Shown here: one piece after another, positions 24,879 through 37,149 of the stretch
Position numbering within the stretch: position 1 is the first letter of the stretch
How the letters are laid out: every line of letters begins with the position of its first letter
Assembly: GCA_024803745.1 (NCBI GenBank)
Contig: JANJXV010000010.1
Coordinates: 28,817,525 to 28,881,524, forward strand
Length of the DNA stretch: 64,000 nt
Reading direction: 5' to 3'
Source of the DNA: Megascapheus bottae
Taxonomy: Eukaryota > Chordata > Mammalia > Rodentia > Geomyidae
Program-made: the position numbers and the translations under genes
The notes under the pieces: model-generated
The model's database searches: none
What the model saw: only the letters and a program-made list of their open reading frames with translations
What the model was told of the DNA's origin: nothing

Positions 24879-26401
24879 TGAGGCTTGCCTTTTGTAGTAA
24901 GTAGTCGTTAAGTAGCTTCAAACAGTTTTCAAGATACCAAGAAAGCAAAGTGCTTTTTGGAGATACTTTTTGAGAATTTTCTGTGGAGTCATCATTCCAA
25001 TTTAAGATGACAATTTATTTGCCAAGCTCATCAAACCATTTTCTTCAGGTCATAATTGATCTTATTTTCTTATTTGAAGTTTGGGCCAACTATCTCTAGT
25101 TGTGTTATTTCAAAAAAGGAGTCAATAGTATGATGCTTCTCATGTAACCACAATTAAAAAAATTGAAAACAAAATCAAACCTGGAGTGTGCTAAGGACCT
25201 GATTTGATAAACAGGATTTATAAGAAGCCTGCAATGCTATAATTTAATATGCTCAACTTGACTTCTGACAATTTTACATCTGAGGCCTTCTGATTTTCTT
25301 CTGCAATAGGCAAGTGAAATTGGAAAATCATCAAATTATGGTCATGTTCTATATTTATTAAAAGAAGATACAACTTTCTATTAAGTTAGGAGATTGAGAA
25401 GAAATAATCCATAGAATATTCCTCTATGGATTAATTGTACATATTAACAGAAATATATTAAACATAAAGAGAATGATAAAAATAATTTGGCAATAATAGG
25501 CCATTATTATTTTTATTATCTTTATCAAAAACATAGCATACCCCTAGTAAATGTGTATGATATTGAGTAAGAAATCTCAGTGTGTTGGGCAACGCATACT
25601 ATAACTGGTTAGATCAATTGTTTTGTATAAAATCAAAATAGAACAAAATGAGCTCATTATGGCCATTATTCTGTCAAAATAAGATGTTCAAAAGTATCCA
25701 AGGTCACAGCCATATAACCATAAGTAGATATTAAGTCTACAAATGTTTAAATATACAGCATAAACCTCTAGATAGAAATAGCAATGCATATATTTTTGAA
25801 GGTTGATCATATTGTAAGGAAAAAGCCAATCTTAGAATCTCAAGAGGTTAACTAAACCCAAGATATAAAAGAATAAATGAATTTTCCAGCATAGAAAAGG
25901 GACAAGAGCAAGTTTTTTGATAAAAAAAATAGGTGTGATTGAATGTTTTCTTCAAATGACTTTCCTATATTGAACACACATATATTTTCCTTCTGATGAA
26001 GCAGAAAATTATTTCACAGTTTAGAATCAGTTGTAAGTAATTGAAACAAAAGCAGGAAATTTACATCAGTGATGTTCTTTGATACCTGCTATCTTCCCAT
26101 TACACAAAAGATATGTCACACTCAATAGATTAATCAAAAACAACACAGTAATATTAACCTGAATTTGAGCAGAAAGAAGAACATTGTTTACCATTTCATA
26201 GAAAAATGCTTTTATGAACTAAATGAGCTTTTCTATCACTATTGCAATGTTTTTTGTATCTAGTATATTTAATACATGAAGCCCTAAATGCTATGAAAAA
26301 TTCATGCAGACTTTCAAATTCATTTAAGTCAATCTACATGTGTCTGAATGTAAAAGTTACATGATGTAACTCTCCATTTCCAACTACATTTCCATGTTGT
26401 C
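24879..26401. other. Unique AT-rich DNA
   Basis: No gene or repeat is recognised. Confidence 0.6.
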
Positions 26402-26635
26402 AAGTAAATCTATTTGTTTTTGTTTTTGTTTTTGTTTTGCCAGTCCTGGGCTTGAGCTCAGGGCCTGAGCACTGTCCTTGGACTTTATCAAGGCTAGAGC
26501 TCTACCACTTGAGCCTCAGCACCACTTCTGGCTTTTTTCTATGTATGTGGTACTGAGGAATCAAACCCGGGTCGTCGTGCATGCTAGGCAAGCACTCAAC
26601 CACTAGGCCAAACTCCCAGCAAAGTAAATCTATTT
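26402..26635 (-). mobile_element. Dimeric ID-type SINE with 14-bp TSD
   Basis: A minus-strand ID/ID-like dimer (26416-26621) whose tail is a (TTTTTG)-type run at 26416-26437. A perfect 14-bp duplication, 'aagtaaatctattt', lies at 26402-26415 and 26622-26635. It is little diverged and therefore young. Confidence 0.93.
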
Positions 26636-28997
26636 TTACATGGAAAAAGAAGTTAATGGATTAGACATACAGCTGTCTTCAATTCAATTGTGACTAAAAA
26701 AATATTTGTAAATACAAGAATATATGTTTGATGAGAAGATTTGATAAGACTTCACTATTTTGTTGACATAGCTCTCTAGGCATCTCAAAACATATAAAGA
26801 CCTTTCAGTTTAAAAGTGATTTATTTTTATAAATCTCACCTTACTGTTTTAAATTCATAAGGTAACAAAGAAGAAAACATCATATATGCTTGTGATGATC
26901 AACTTTAATATTTGCAAGCTATGCACACCATGTTGGGAACTTGGGCTTCTCCAAGGTTTTACTCCTTCTTTGAAGAGAATTCATCTCTTAAAGAATTAAG
27001 CCACCATTTAGGTAGTAGATCCAGTTACATTGCTTTCGGTAATACCCTGCTGGAGAGGAAGGATCATGAATCAACTGCAACCTTTGTATCTGACATAATG
27101 AATAAGCAAACATGCTTTGTATAATTCATGTGAAAACCTCAGTAATTCTAAGATTCAAAAAACATGCAGCAAAGTATTTTGCATCACACATATTAAAAAA
27201 AAGAAAAATAAAACTTCTTTTAAATTTAGCAGTCACAAGTAACATACATATATTGCTAGATATAATATATAGATACATATTCTATACAAATCTATATCTG
27301 TGCCATTTACAACTATATCAATCTATGCATTATGTATATAATATTTATACTACACATTATATAAGAAATACACACACATATATATGTACCATATATATTA
27401 TAATTATATAAAACATACACAGATGCATATTTTAAGTTTTATATGTTTTGAATCCTAGAAAGAAGAAATGCAATTTGATTGAGTTCTTATAAGAGCAACA
27501 GCGATTTCAGGCTCTCAGTAACAAACTTTCATAATTAAAGCTAAATCTAAACTCAGTAGTTTCAATAACTTCAGACATGTTGCAGCATGTCTGAACCCGG
27601 TGTTTTATCTTGTCAATAATGAAGTGTTAATGTTTAATGTTTTGGTATGTAGTGGTATATTTTATGTGACCAAAATTCAGCACTAAAACAAAGTTGCACA
27701 ATACTTTCAGCAATATTGGATTCAGTAAATGCATATATAACCCACTGGGTTGCACTATCTTTTAGTCTAATTAAATATAGTCCTGCTGTGCTCTAGTCTC
27801 AGAAGAAATCTTGAAAAAGAATTAATATAGCTGTGTTTGGTCATGTAATCTATCCATTTATGTTTCATTTTATCATAATATCATTTCTATTGTTCTTTTT
27901 GTTACAAAATTAAACTGAATTTCCTTAAGTAGGACAGTTAATTGGTTTGAGGCTCCCTGGTCAGTGTGTTCATTTTCTTAAGGAGAAAATAAAACAAAGA
28001 AAACTCTTGACTCTTGGGAATATCTTTAACTAAAAGGAATAAACAGAAAAGACAGTAAGAAAAATATACATATATACATTAGGAAGCTGCTGCACAACCA
28101 AAATATAATCATTTAATGGTATGTATCTAAAAGCAGATTGTTTAAAAAATGGGTCTGTAGGAATTTCTACAGAACTTTATTAAGGCCTGTTAGAATTGAT
28201 GCTTGTCTATATACTTTATATTCAATGCTTCTAAAGTAACAAAATCACATAGCATTACAACTGTTACATAGTAGAGATTAAAAACTCAAATTAATTTGTA
28301 AAACTAAGGCATGTTTAAATATGTCAAGTAACTAAACAATTTGACTTCAAGGATTGCAATTGAGTGTATTCATTAGAACATATAAATGAAATTCAGAAAT
28401 ATTCCATCACTTTGAATATGTGGGAAAATGGAATGATGTGTTAGTATGAGACTGATTTGTGAGTAAGAAGGAAGGATGGAAAAAAGTGAAGGAGGGTACG
28501 TTGTATGGGCATGCGAACGTATCCAAGCACACCTTTCTTGTAAACTAGTCTAGGTTAATAAAAATGTGGAAAAATAAGAAAAAAAATATTGTGTTTGGAA
28601 AGGCGTATGTTAGGGAGAAATTGTTTTATGACTACCAAATATTAGCTTTATGCTATACCCATGATGAAAGTGAGTTATTTGAGTAAAGTTGCAACACATG
28701 ATAAACATAATTCTTCCTTTAAGTTAGAAATTCACAGGATGTGTATGTCTGCAGCCTACCTCTTCTCTTCTCAAGAATCTCCACAACAGTCATTAAAATT
28801 ATTTATGGATTTAAATAGAATAAATACGAGACCAGAGGAAGAGAGAGGTTATATATTTTTTTACAAGTAATTGTAAGCTCTGACATATTTGACATTGTTT
28901 CCTAGTTTTAGAATAAAAGAATAGGAAATATTTCTATTCTAAAATGTCATATTTAGCTTTGTTCCATGCATTTATATTTTGTTTGAAAAGTAAATAT
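26636..28997. other. Unique AT-rich DNA with TA-rich segment
   Basis: No gene is recognised. The interval 27237-27420 is strongly TA/CA-rich with many short TATA-like runs. A possible old retroposed 3' end lies at 28470-28590 (listed separately). Confidence 0.55.
28470..28590 (+). mobile_element. Candidate old L1 3' end
   Basis: A GA-rich part ('agtgaaggagggtacg') leads to 'ggttaataaaaatgtgg' and an A-rich end at 28577-28587. This is the pattern of an old L1 3' UTR with its polyadenylation signal. No coding part is visible, and a chance A-rich run cannot be excluded. Confidence 0.3.
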
Positions 28998-29264
28998 GGC
29001 CAGGCAGAGGTGGCTCATGCCTGTAATCCTAGCTTCTCAGGAGGCTGAGATCTGAGGATCACAATCCAAAGCCAACTCAGGCGCAAAAGTCAATAAGACT
29101 CATCTCCAAATAAGCATCAGAAAACCAAAAGTATCACTGTGGCTCAAAATGGTAGCTTGCTAGCCTTGTGCTGAAGAGCTCGGGGTCAGCACCCAGGCCC
29201 AATGTTCAAGCCTCATAACTGACTCCCCACACTCAAAACAAAAAAAGGAAAAGAAGAAAAAAAA
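28998..29264 (+). mobile_element. B1-dID SINE
   Basis: The plus-strand B1 half is very clear ('ggtggctcatgcctgtaatc', 'caggaggctgagatctgagg'), followed by the linker and the ID-like half ('tgtggctcaaaatgg', 'ctagccttgtgctgaagag', 'caatgttcaagcc'). An A-rich tail covers about 29237-29264. The words 'taaatatg' at 28991-28998 and 29271-29278 may be the target duplication. Confidence 0.92.
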
Positions 29265-29374
29265 TGAATTTAAATATGATAGTATCCTATGAAGGTTTAA
29301 TAGTCTGATTCACGAAAGCCTGTGACGTGAGAGAACAAAGCCATGAAGTAGGCAGCCAGGCCCTCTTATTTAAA

Positions 29375-29669
29375 AGAAAATCAGAAGTCAGGTGCCTTGG
29401 CTCACGCCTGTAATTCTAGCTCCTCAGGATACTGAGATCTGAAGATCTCGTTTCAAAGCCAGCCCAGGGAACTACAAAGCCAGGAGACTCTTATTTCCAA
29501 TTGATCACTAGAAAATGGGAAGTGGGGCTGTGGCTGAAAGGTAGGGTGGTAGGTAGCCTTGAGCTGAAGAGCTCAGGGACAGTGCCCAGGCCCAGAGTTC
29601 AAGCCCCATTAACCATCCCCTCCCTCATACACACAAAAAAAACAAAAACGGGAAACAGAGAAAATCAGA
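29375..29669 (+). mobile_element. B1-dID SINE with 11-bp TSD
   Basis: A second B1-dID on the same strand (body 29386-29658) lies about 120 bp after the first. The B1 half ('ttggctcacgcctgtaattc') and the ID-like half ('gtggggctgtggctgaaagg', 'agagttcaagcccc') are both complete. The 11-bp repeat 'agaaaatcaga' at 29375-29385 and 29659-29669 marks the target site. The pair arose from two insertions, because the second has its own duplication. Confidence 0.92.
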
Positions 29670-30430
29670 GAGCAGGCATACAAATGACATGATAAGTTAT
29701 CTTCAATATGTGTTGCATCATAAAATTCTCCAAACCAGGTGAAATGAGGAAAAGGGAGACATGGCTCAAAAAGCATTGTATTTATTACTGATTGTAATTA
29801 CCTGATTTTTGAATCTGAAACTCCTCTCTTTATTGACTCTACAGTGACAATTAAAAAAAAAACAGTTCAATAGGAAATGGAAAACATTGCTAACATAATC
29901 AGAGCTGAATACAGACACAACTGAAGGGGCCATTTTATTATAACACAACTTTAATACTTAAAAGACTGCATGAAGTTCCATTAAATTTATATCTACTATC
30001 ATATCATAGATATTAAAATTTATTAGTAGTAAATTATAAACCAATAAACATGCATAATAATTATACTATTTAGAATTTTCCTGTTCAGATATATTTTCAC
30101 AACTCTGAGTGTAGAGTCAAAAGAAGGTAACAATTTTTCCAGTTATTTAGTGTCGTCTAACACATACTCAAGTGTAAGTGTAAAATATTTATAGCATCAA
30201 CAATCACATACTGTAAATATTTTGCTACACTCTTGTAAGTAGAGAGTACTGTTGTTTTGTTACTTGCTTAGTTTCATGGATTTTTTTTGTGTGTATATGT
30301 GTGTGTCTTAATTTAAACACGGGTTGTTCAGTATGCTTTACTATATTTCATACTAATTAACTTCTTTATGTAGATGAAATCATTATATCAAGTATTTATT
30401 TAAATTAAAATTATATATATAAGATACTAT
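29670..30430. other. Unique AT-rich DNA
   Basis: No gene or transposon is recognised. A T run followed by TG repeats lies at about 30279-30307. Confidence 0.6.
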
Positions 30431-30858
30431 TTTCTTTTTTATTATATTTTATTGTTGGGGTATTATATAGAGAAATTACAGTTACTTTCTTCGGGTAGTG
30501 GTACATTACTTCTTGAACATTGATACCTCTTCCCATGTTTTCTCCCTCATTCTCTCCCCCCATCTCATACCAATCATCTTGTTTTTCCACTTCTCTTCCC
30601 AATTTAAAATAAACAAAGTAAATGTATATACAATATACCAAGTACCAAAGTCATACACAGTAACAACATGAGATAACCCATAAGGGGAAATAAAGAGTAA
30701 AGGAATAACATTACATAGTACATTAAGAACAACAATCAAAATATACACCTCTTGTTTCCATATCCTGGAGTTCATTTTGCTTATCCTCATCCTATATAGC
30801 CATAAGTACATAGCTTTAGAGCTATTGTGATAGGATATTGTAATAGGATTTCTTTTTT
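30431..30858 (-). mobile_element. Older L1 lineage A 3' UTR stub
   Basis: A minus-strand L1 3' UTR (30441-30848) has the same block order as lineage A ('attgatacctcttcccatg', C-rich tract 30541-30566, 'acaatataccaagtacc', 'gtacattaagaacaacaatc'), but it is more diverged than the copies at 6623 and 9408. The word 'tttctttttt' at 30431-30440 and 30849-30858 is a candidate duplication, though it is low in complexity. The overlapping minus frames at 30411-30811 are UTR shadows. Confidence 0.8.
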
Positions 30859-30881
30859 CTAAGTTAGATAAAGAGTTTATT

Positions 30882-31062
30882 TTTTTTCAGGGTTTAAGCA
30901 GAAGAGACTTTATTAAGAGAATCAAACTGCTGGCTTCCACCAGACATAGAAGTGCAGAAAGTAGTGTGTAGCATGTGGTAGCCAGACTGTTGACAGAGAG
31001 AAATGACAGGGAATGGTGAAGAGGAGTTGTAGCTGCAGCAGCTGAGAAAGTAATCTCAGAAG
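30882..31062 (-). other. Possible retroposed transcript or LTR 3' end
   Basis: On the minus strand this segment reads as unique sequence ending in 'ttaataaagtctcttctg', 12-15 bases more, and then an A run (30882-30889 on the plus strand is T-rich). A polyadenylation-like signal followed by an A tail suggests either a processed transcript end or the R/U5 part of a solo LTR. I do not recognise the source. Confidence 0.35.
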
Positions 31063-31152
31063 GTGAGGTATTTGGCTAATGAATGCCTTAATCCTACCTA
31101 CTTAGGAGGCTGAAATCTGAGAATTTTACTTAAAAGGCAACCCAAACAGGGT
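31063..31152 (+). mobile_element. B1 fragment (left half of B1-dID)
   Basis: Degraded B1 words appear in order on the plus strand: 'tttggctaatgaatgcctt', 'aatcctacctacttagg', 'aggctgaaatctgag', 'ggcaacccaaacaggg'. The ID-like half is missing. Confidence 0.6.
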
Positions 31153-32302
31153 ACTGCTTTCTTGTGTACTTTTTATATTTTCCCTTAATACCATCTTTAA
31201 TTTTTATCTCTTTTGTCATGATGTTTTATTAAAAAGACCTTATTTGCATAGTGATATGCATGTCAATCCCATTTAAGTGCTTTTATTTCAAATATGTAAA
31301 TTTTATAAAACATATATCTCTAAAAAGGCATATTTAAATATATCTGGCAGAAAATATGGTTCTGTTTTTTTTTTATGCCATAAATTGCACTTAAGAATCT
31401 CCACAATAGGACCCTGCTATCAGGAAGTTCCTTTCATGTCCATAGACGCCAGAAGGAGTCTTCCTTTCTCAGTTCCATTGAACAAACTCCTTAACTAACT
31501 ACAGACCATGAAAGACTTAGGGACTATAGTCAGGAATGTACCATGGATATTAATTACGTAAGGTCAGAGGAGGGGGAATTATAAAACTTTAAAAAGGGAA
31601 ATTAAAATAAACAATTCTAAAATATTCCTAGAGTTCTTCAAAGCAGTTCATCTTATGAGAATGGTAGGATTTCCTCAATTTACTTGTTTTGCTGTAAAGT
31701 TGCATTTCTTTTGCTATGCAGAAAAAAATCTGAATTTTGGCCTGCCTGTCAGTTTGAGAAGGAATTCCTTAGCATTCAAGCTAATGCATGAATCCACACT
31801 TCAAAAATCTAGAAGTGTATAATTGATGAATGCAGAGTTTATGTTCACAAATACAAATATTTCATGTAGTTAGCAGTTTCAGTTCTTTTATAGAAATCAT
31901 TTAGTATTTTTATATACACTTTTTTAAATTTTTTTCCACACAATGACCCTGTGACACAATTTAGTTATTGAAGATTTTATATGCCATCAAAATTTCATAT
32001 AATGGGCCCATAATTTATCATAGTTCTGTCCCTTCATCTTTTCATTTCTTTGAAAAAAAACCCTTGAAAAGCTTTCATCGATACTTTTCATCCTACTTTA
32101 ATCTGCATAAGATATTTGAATATCATTATTGTGATTTAATAATCATTATAGAAAGTTTATAGTATTTCCAAGATTACTCAAAGGGAACCTATCTTTAGTG
32201 AGTTTTCCTGGTTAAAATCATCTCTATGACGAGAAAACCTGTCAGGTGCTGGTGTATAATATGCTTTATATTCGTTTTTCACTTTTTCAAATATAATCTT
32301 CC
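31153..32302. other. Unique AT-rich DNA
   Basis: No gene or repeat is recognised. The 64- to 73-codon frames here are short and featureless. Confidence 0.6.
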
Positions 32303-32494
32303 TTTTTTTTTTGCCAGTCCTGGGGACTTCTCAGGGTCTGAGAAGTGTCCTTGGGCTTCCCTCAAGGTTAGAGTTCTACCACTTGAGCCACAGCACCACT
32401 TTTGGCTTTTCTGTATATGTGGTACTGAGGAATTGAACCTGGGTCTTTGTGCATGCTAGGCAAGCACTCTACAACTAGGCCAAACTCCCAGCCA
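32303..32494 (-). mobile_element. Dimeric ID-type SINE
   Basis: The minus-strand ID/ID-like dimer has both halves, from 'gccagtcctggggacttctc' to 'ccaaactcccagcc'. The sequence 'ttcaaatat' occurs on both sides (32286-32294 and 32501-32509) but not tightly against the element, so I do not claim it as a target duplication. Confidence 0.9.
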
Positions 32495-32509
32495 AACTTC
32501 TTCAAATAT

Positions 32510-33357
32510 GAATATATACAGAGACAAATGTGAAGAGTCCACATTGCTCATGCTTTAATCAATTGACAACTTGAAATGTATTGATGGATTGTGAGGTTCC
32601 ATGCTAACCTTTATTTCCCTAATAAGTGACAGGTGAAATAATGACAGATCTCAGGAGTAGAAAACATTGATTTTTCCCCCCACTATGGTGAATGTTCCAA
32701 TGCACAAAGTTCACATTTACTTTTATTTGGAGAGATTTTGCTAGAGAAAATTAATGAAATGACAAAGAAAAATAGGAATCCATTACAACACTGTCTGTGT
32801 GCTTGAATTTTTATTCTGATATACAGGTTTTCATATTAATAGAAACAGTTTCTAAATATCCATTCTTATATACTTTAGTTTTCCTGTCCTAATGAAGATG
32901 TTTAGTTTCAGCCCAAATATTCCCAGATGGTTGCTGAATGCTGAACCAATTCATAATCACAACCTGAACTTTTAATCCTACTTTTCAATGATTACCAAAG
33001 TCTTGGAAACACTTACTTAATATAGAGAAAATTTTAATTTTAATTTTCCAGTTAGACAAATAATGACTCGCTACTACTACTCACTAACCAATTAGCTATA
33101 ACAACTGGCATGAAGATATCTGCATTTTAAGATTTTGTTATTTCTGAATTTATTTCCCATCAGTAGATTAAATTGAATTTATATTTCAGATGATCAATAG
33201 TCACTGTTGGACATGAAGAAGTACCTTCATCAACTATGTTGCTGTTGCTGGCTTTGTTTTCCTAGCCAATGTTCTTTGCTGAGGAAAACTGTTAGGGATT
33301 TGATTCTGGCTACACACTGCATGCTTTAAAATTTATTCAGTAAAACTTTCTCTAAAA
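32510..33357. other. Unique AT-rich DNA
   Basis: No gene or repeat is recognised before the L1 target site. Confidence 0.6.
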
Positions 33358-33364
33358 GAATTAT

Positions 33365-34371
33365 CCTGGGAGGATGGCGGTGGTTCAGTCTTTCTGAGCT
33401 CTCGCCAAGATACCAGTTCTAGCATCATAGGTGAAAGTTCATACCCAAAGATCCATGCTAAGTAAGCTTTAGCACCACAGAGATCTCAGTCAGAGAGGAG
33501 AAAGGCAGAAAACCAGTGCAAGAAGACAGCGTGGAGCAGTGTCAGCGCTTGGGGCCTCCACTGAGACAAAGCCTCCCTCCTGAACCTGAGCAGAGAGCAC
33601 TTCTCCAAGGCACAGACCTGCCAGCTACAGACAGAGCCACACAAAGCCACACAGAGCCTGCATGAGCCCAGAGCCGTACCCCAGGTGTGGCCAGGACCTT
33701 CCAGCTTCAGGAACTGGAGAATCCAGCAATTTGTGAGTAACACCTCGGAAACTTTTCCACTTCTGCTTGCAGAATGGCATTGAGAAGGAATATCCTTCCC
33801 TACCAGCCTACAGCAGCGCCATCTTGGCTGCTGGCAAAGACCCTGCCAAACCAACTGGAGCCTGAGAAGTGGTGCTGGCAGTGCCACAATTCAAAAGGGC
33901 AAAAGTTTTCCCAGAGGCAGCTTGGCCAGACATCCACTCCCGGTGCACTCTCAGCTCCACCGGTTTGTTTGTTTGTTTTTTCTACCCAATCAAGCAAACT
34001 GATCAGAAAAACTGCAAAGCCAAATGTAGTGGAGACAAAAGTTTCCTATCCCATCCGCCACCCACCAAAAAAAGAAAAAAAACAAAGAGAAGAATACCCT
34101 CTTTTTTCATTTTTTTCTGCCTTTTTTCATTTGCATTTTTATGTGCTCTTTTTTTGCCGTTTTACCTCCATCTTATTTTTTTTAAAGTTATGATTCTTTC
34201 TTTCTCCCCCACCCCCCATTTTCCTTCTGTCATATGGTTGTTCCTAGAAACACAGTGACAGCACCTTTTTCTTGCTTTTCTTTTTTTTGTTGTTTATTTT
34301 TATTTTTTTAAATTTTATCATTGAATTCACCTATATATACATTCCTCTTTCCTTTATATATTCTTATTACT
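33365..34371 (+). promoter_or_regulatory. L1-A 5' UTR (internal promoter region)
   Basis: The 5' part (33365-34060) is relatively GC-rich for the window and is homologous to the minus-strand copy at 58160-58667. The two share, for example, 'gaatccagcaatttgtgagt' and 'ccaatcaagcaaactgatca', each with small differences. The first bases carry 'aggatggcgg' (33371-33380), close to the YY1 consensus found at the start of several mammalian L1s. From 34095 to 34371 the sequence becomes very T-rich and has no counterpart in the other copy. The frames on both strands in this region (such as 33486-33887) are not recognised as proteins. Confidence 0.75.
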
Positions 34372-34706
34372 TTGAAAAGGACATCCCACCGCCACACTAT
34401 AATCCATACAGGATCAATAGAGACCAAAGAAAGGATCCTAAAATCAGCCAGGGAGAAGAGATCACCTACAAAAGAAAACTAATCAGGATAACCACATATT
34501 TCTCAGCAGAGACCATGCAACCAAGAAGAGATTGGAAGGATATATGTCATGCCCTTAAGACAAATAACTTCCAACCAAGAATACTGTACCCAGCTAAGCT
34601 CTCATTCATAACTAAGGGAACAATTAAAACCTTCCATTCCAAGGAAGAGTTGCAATACCAACAAACAAGCATTAGAGAAAATTCTCAGAGATGTTCTGAA
34701 CATTGA
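34372..34706 (+). pseudogene. L1-A ORF1 C-terminal remnant
   Basis: This is the C-terminal domain of the L1 RNA-binding protein ORF1p. Recognisable words include FSAETMQ, RRDWKDI, NFQPRILYPAKLSF and FHSKEEL, which correspond to the conserved RRDW and YPAKLSF blocks of the family. The N-terminal coiled coil and most of the RRM are missing. Frame shifts occur near the start of the remnant. It cannot form the ORF1p trimer. Confidence 0.82.
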
Positions 34707-34834
34707 AAACCAACACAAACGTGGTACTGACAAAGAAATAGCACCTAAAAATCATACCGGCTAAGTACCACAAGAACTGTCAAGCCACAGGCCCTAATGA
34801 AAGCTTTTAAAAGTGGTAGGAACTAGTAAATATT

Positions 34835-37149
34835 TTTCAGTCCTACCTCTCAATATCAATGGAGTTAGCTGTCCAATTAAACAGCATAGACTGTCTAGTT
34901 GGATCAAAAAGCAAGATCCATGGTTCTGATGTCTTCAAGACACACATCTTGCCCCCAAAAAACAAACAAATATTTTTTGAAAGTTAGAGGTTGGAATAAA
35001 GTTTATCAAGCTAATGGCCCCCCAAAACAGGCTGGAGTTTCCAACCTCATATCAGATAAAATAGACTTCAAACTAAAATTAGTGAGAAAAGACAGAGACA
35101 GTTATTACATAGTAATAAAGAGATTTCTCCTCCAGGAGGACATAATCACCCTGCATATCTACAAATCTCACCCTGGAGCACCAAACTTCATCAATCAAAC
35201 TTCACTTTCACTAAAACCACACATAGATCGAAACACAAAGATTGGTGGTGACTTTAACACACCACTCAGACCTATGGACAGATAAAACAAGCAAAAACTC
35301 AAGAGAAACTTCAGAATTGAACAACTGTATAGACCAAATAGATATAACAGACATCTGCAGATTATTTCACCTAGCAACAAAACAATATATGATTTTTTCA
35401 GCAGCACATGGAACATTTTCCAAAATAGACCACATTTTAGGGCATAAAGCAAACCTGTGCAGATTCAGGAACACTGAAATTATTCCCTGCATTCTCTCAG
35501 ACCACAAGGGCATCAAATTGGAACTGAACATCAATCTCCACCAATGAAAACCCTGTAACTCATGGAGATTGAACAACACATTGTTGAATCACCAAAGGTT
35601 CATCAAGGAGATCAGAACAGAAATCCAAAGTTTATGAAAGTTAAAAGAAAGGACAGACAAAATACCAGCTCCTTTGGGACACAGCAATGGCAGTACTCAG
35701 AGGAAAATTTATAGCTCTGAGTGCTCGAGGATTGGAAGAATTAATATCGTGAGAATGGTAATATTGCCAAGGGCTATGTACGAATGCAATGCAATACCCA
35801 TCAATATCCCAATATCATTCTTTAAAGAAATAGAAGAGGCAATCCAAAATTTCATATGGAATAATAGAAGACCCCACATAGCATAAAAAATTCTTAGCAG
35901 AAAGAACAGTGCAGGAGACATTTCAATACCAAACTTTAGACTCTATTACCAAGCTATAGTGACTAAAACAGCTTGGTACTGGCAAAAGAACAGGCCTGAA
36001 GACCAATGGAATAGAACTGAGGACCCAGATATTAACCCACAGACCTATGGCCACCTAATCTTTGATAAGGGAGCAAAAAAAAATAGAATGAAAGAAAGAA
36101 AGCCTCTTCAAAAAGTGGTCCTGGCAGAACTGGTTAAGCATCTGCAGAAAGCTAAAGTTGGATCCTTCTTTGTCACCATGCACCAGGATTAACTCCAAAT
36201 GTATCAAAGACCTCGAGGTAAAAGCAGATATACTGAAAACTTTACAAGAAAAAAACAGGAGATACACTTAATCTCCTTGGCACAGGTCAAAACTATCTTA
36301 ATAAGGACCAAGAAACAAAACAAATCAGAGAAAGTCTGGATAAGTGGGACTGCATTAAACTGCAAAGCTTCTGTATGGCAAAGGACATAGCTGGCAAATT
36401 AACTAGAAAGCCTACAGAGTGGGAGAAAATCTTCACCAACCATACAAGGAACAATGGCCTCATATCTAAAACATATCAACAGCTCAAAAAATTGAATCAC
36501 TCCAACACTAATCTCCAAAGAAACAACCATCCCATTAAAAGATGGGCCAAAGACTTCAAGAGAGTCTTCTCTGAAGAAGAAATAAGGATGGCCTATAGAC
36601 ACATGAAGAAATGCTCGACATTTCTGGCCATAAAAGAAATGCAAATCAAAACAACTCTAAGATTCCACCTCACTCCAATTAGAATGGCCATGATTAATAA
36701 ATCTAATAGCAATAGATGCCAGGAGGGATCACTACTACACTGTTGGTGGGAGTGCAAACTTGGTCAACCACTGTGGAAAGCAGTATGGCAGTTCCTCAAA
36801 AGACTAAACATAGAGCTCCCCTAGGATCCAGAAATTTCACTACTTGGCATTTAGTCAATCATCCAGAAACAAGGATATACTAAAACCATTAGCACCAGGA
36901 TGTTCTTTGCAGCACTATTTACCATATCAATGTTATGGAATCAACCCAGATGCTCCTCAGTTGATGAGTGGATCAACAAGATGTGGTATTTATACACAAT
37001 GGAATTCTATGCTGCTGTCAGAAAGAATGATATTGCCCTATTTGTAAGAAAATGAAAGACTTAGAAAAAAATCATTTTAAGTGAAGTAAGCCAGACTCAC
37101 TCAAAGGAATATAAGCTCAATGGTTTCGCACATTTGTCATAATCAGTAG
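34835..37149 (+). pseudogene. L1-A ORF2 remnant, RT core deleted
   Basis: The endonuclease domain is spread over several frames at 34835-35545: the LNINGV start, APNFINQT, GDFNTPL with its Asp and Asn, FSAAHGTFSKIDHILGH, and the SDHKGI motif with Asp and His. After 'TAMAVLRGKFIALSARG' the sequence jumps near 35725-35740 to the post-RT region (RTNIVKM-like, IPISFFKEIE, FIWNNRRPHIA). The fingers-palm part with the FADD box is therefore absent. The C-terminal region with the HCWWECK cysteine block follows at about 36060-37149. Many stops are present. Confidence 0.85.

Noticed and set aside
32286..32509. Target duplication 'ttcaaatat' around the SINE at 32303-32494
   Set aside because: The words are not adjacent to the element ends, so the match may be coincidental.
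33486..34258. Overlapping frames of 129-139 codons on both strands near 33.5-34.3 kb
   Set aside because: They lie in an L1-A 5' UTR and a T-rich block. All frames and both strands are open because of composition, and none matches ORF1p or another family.
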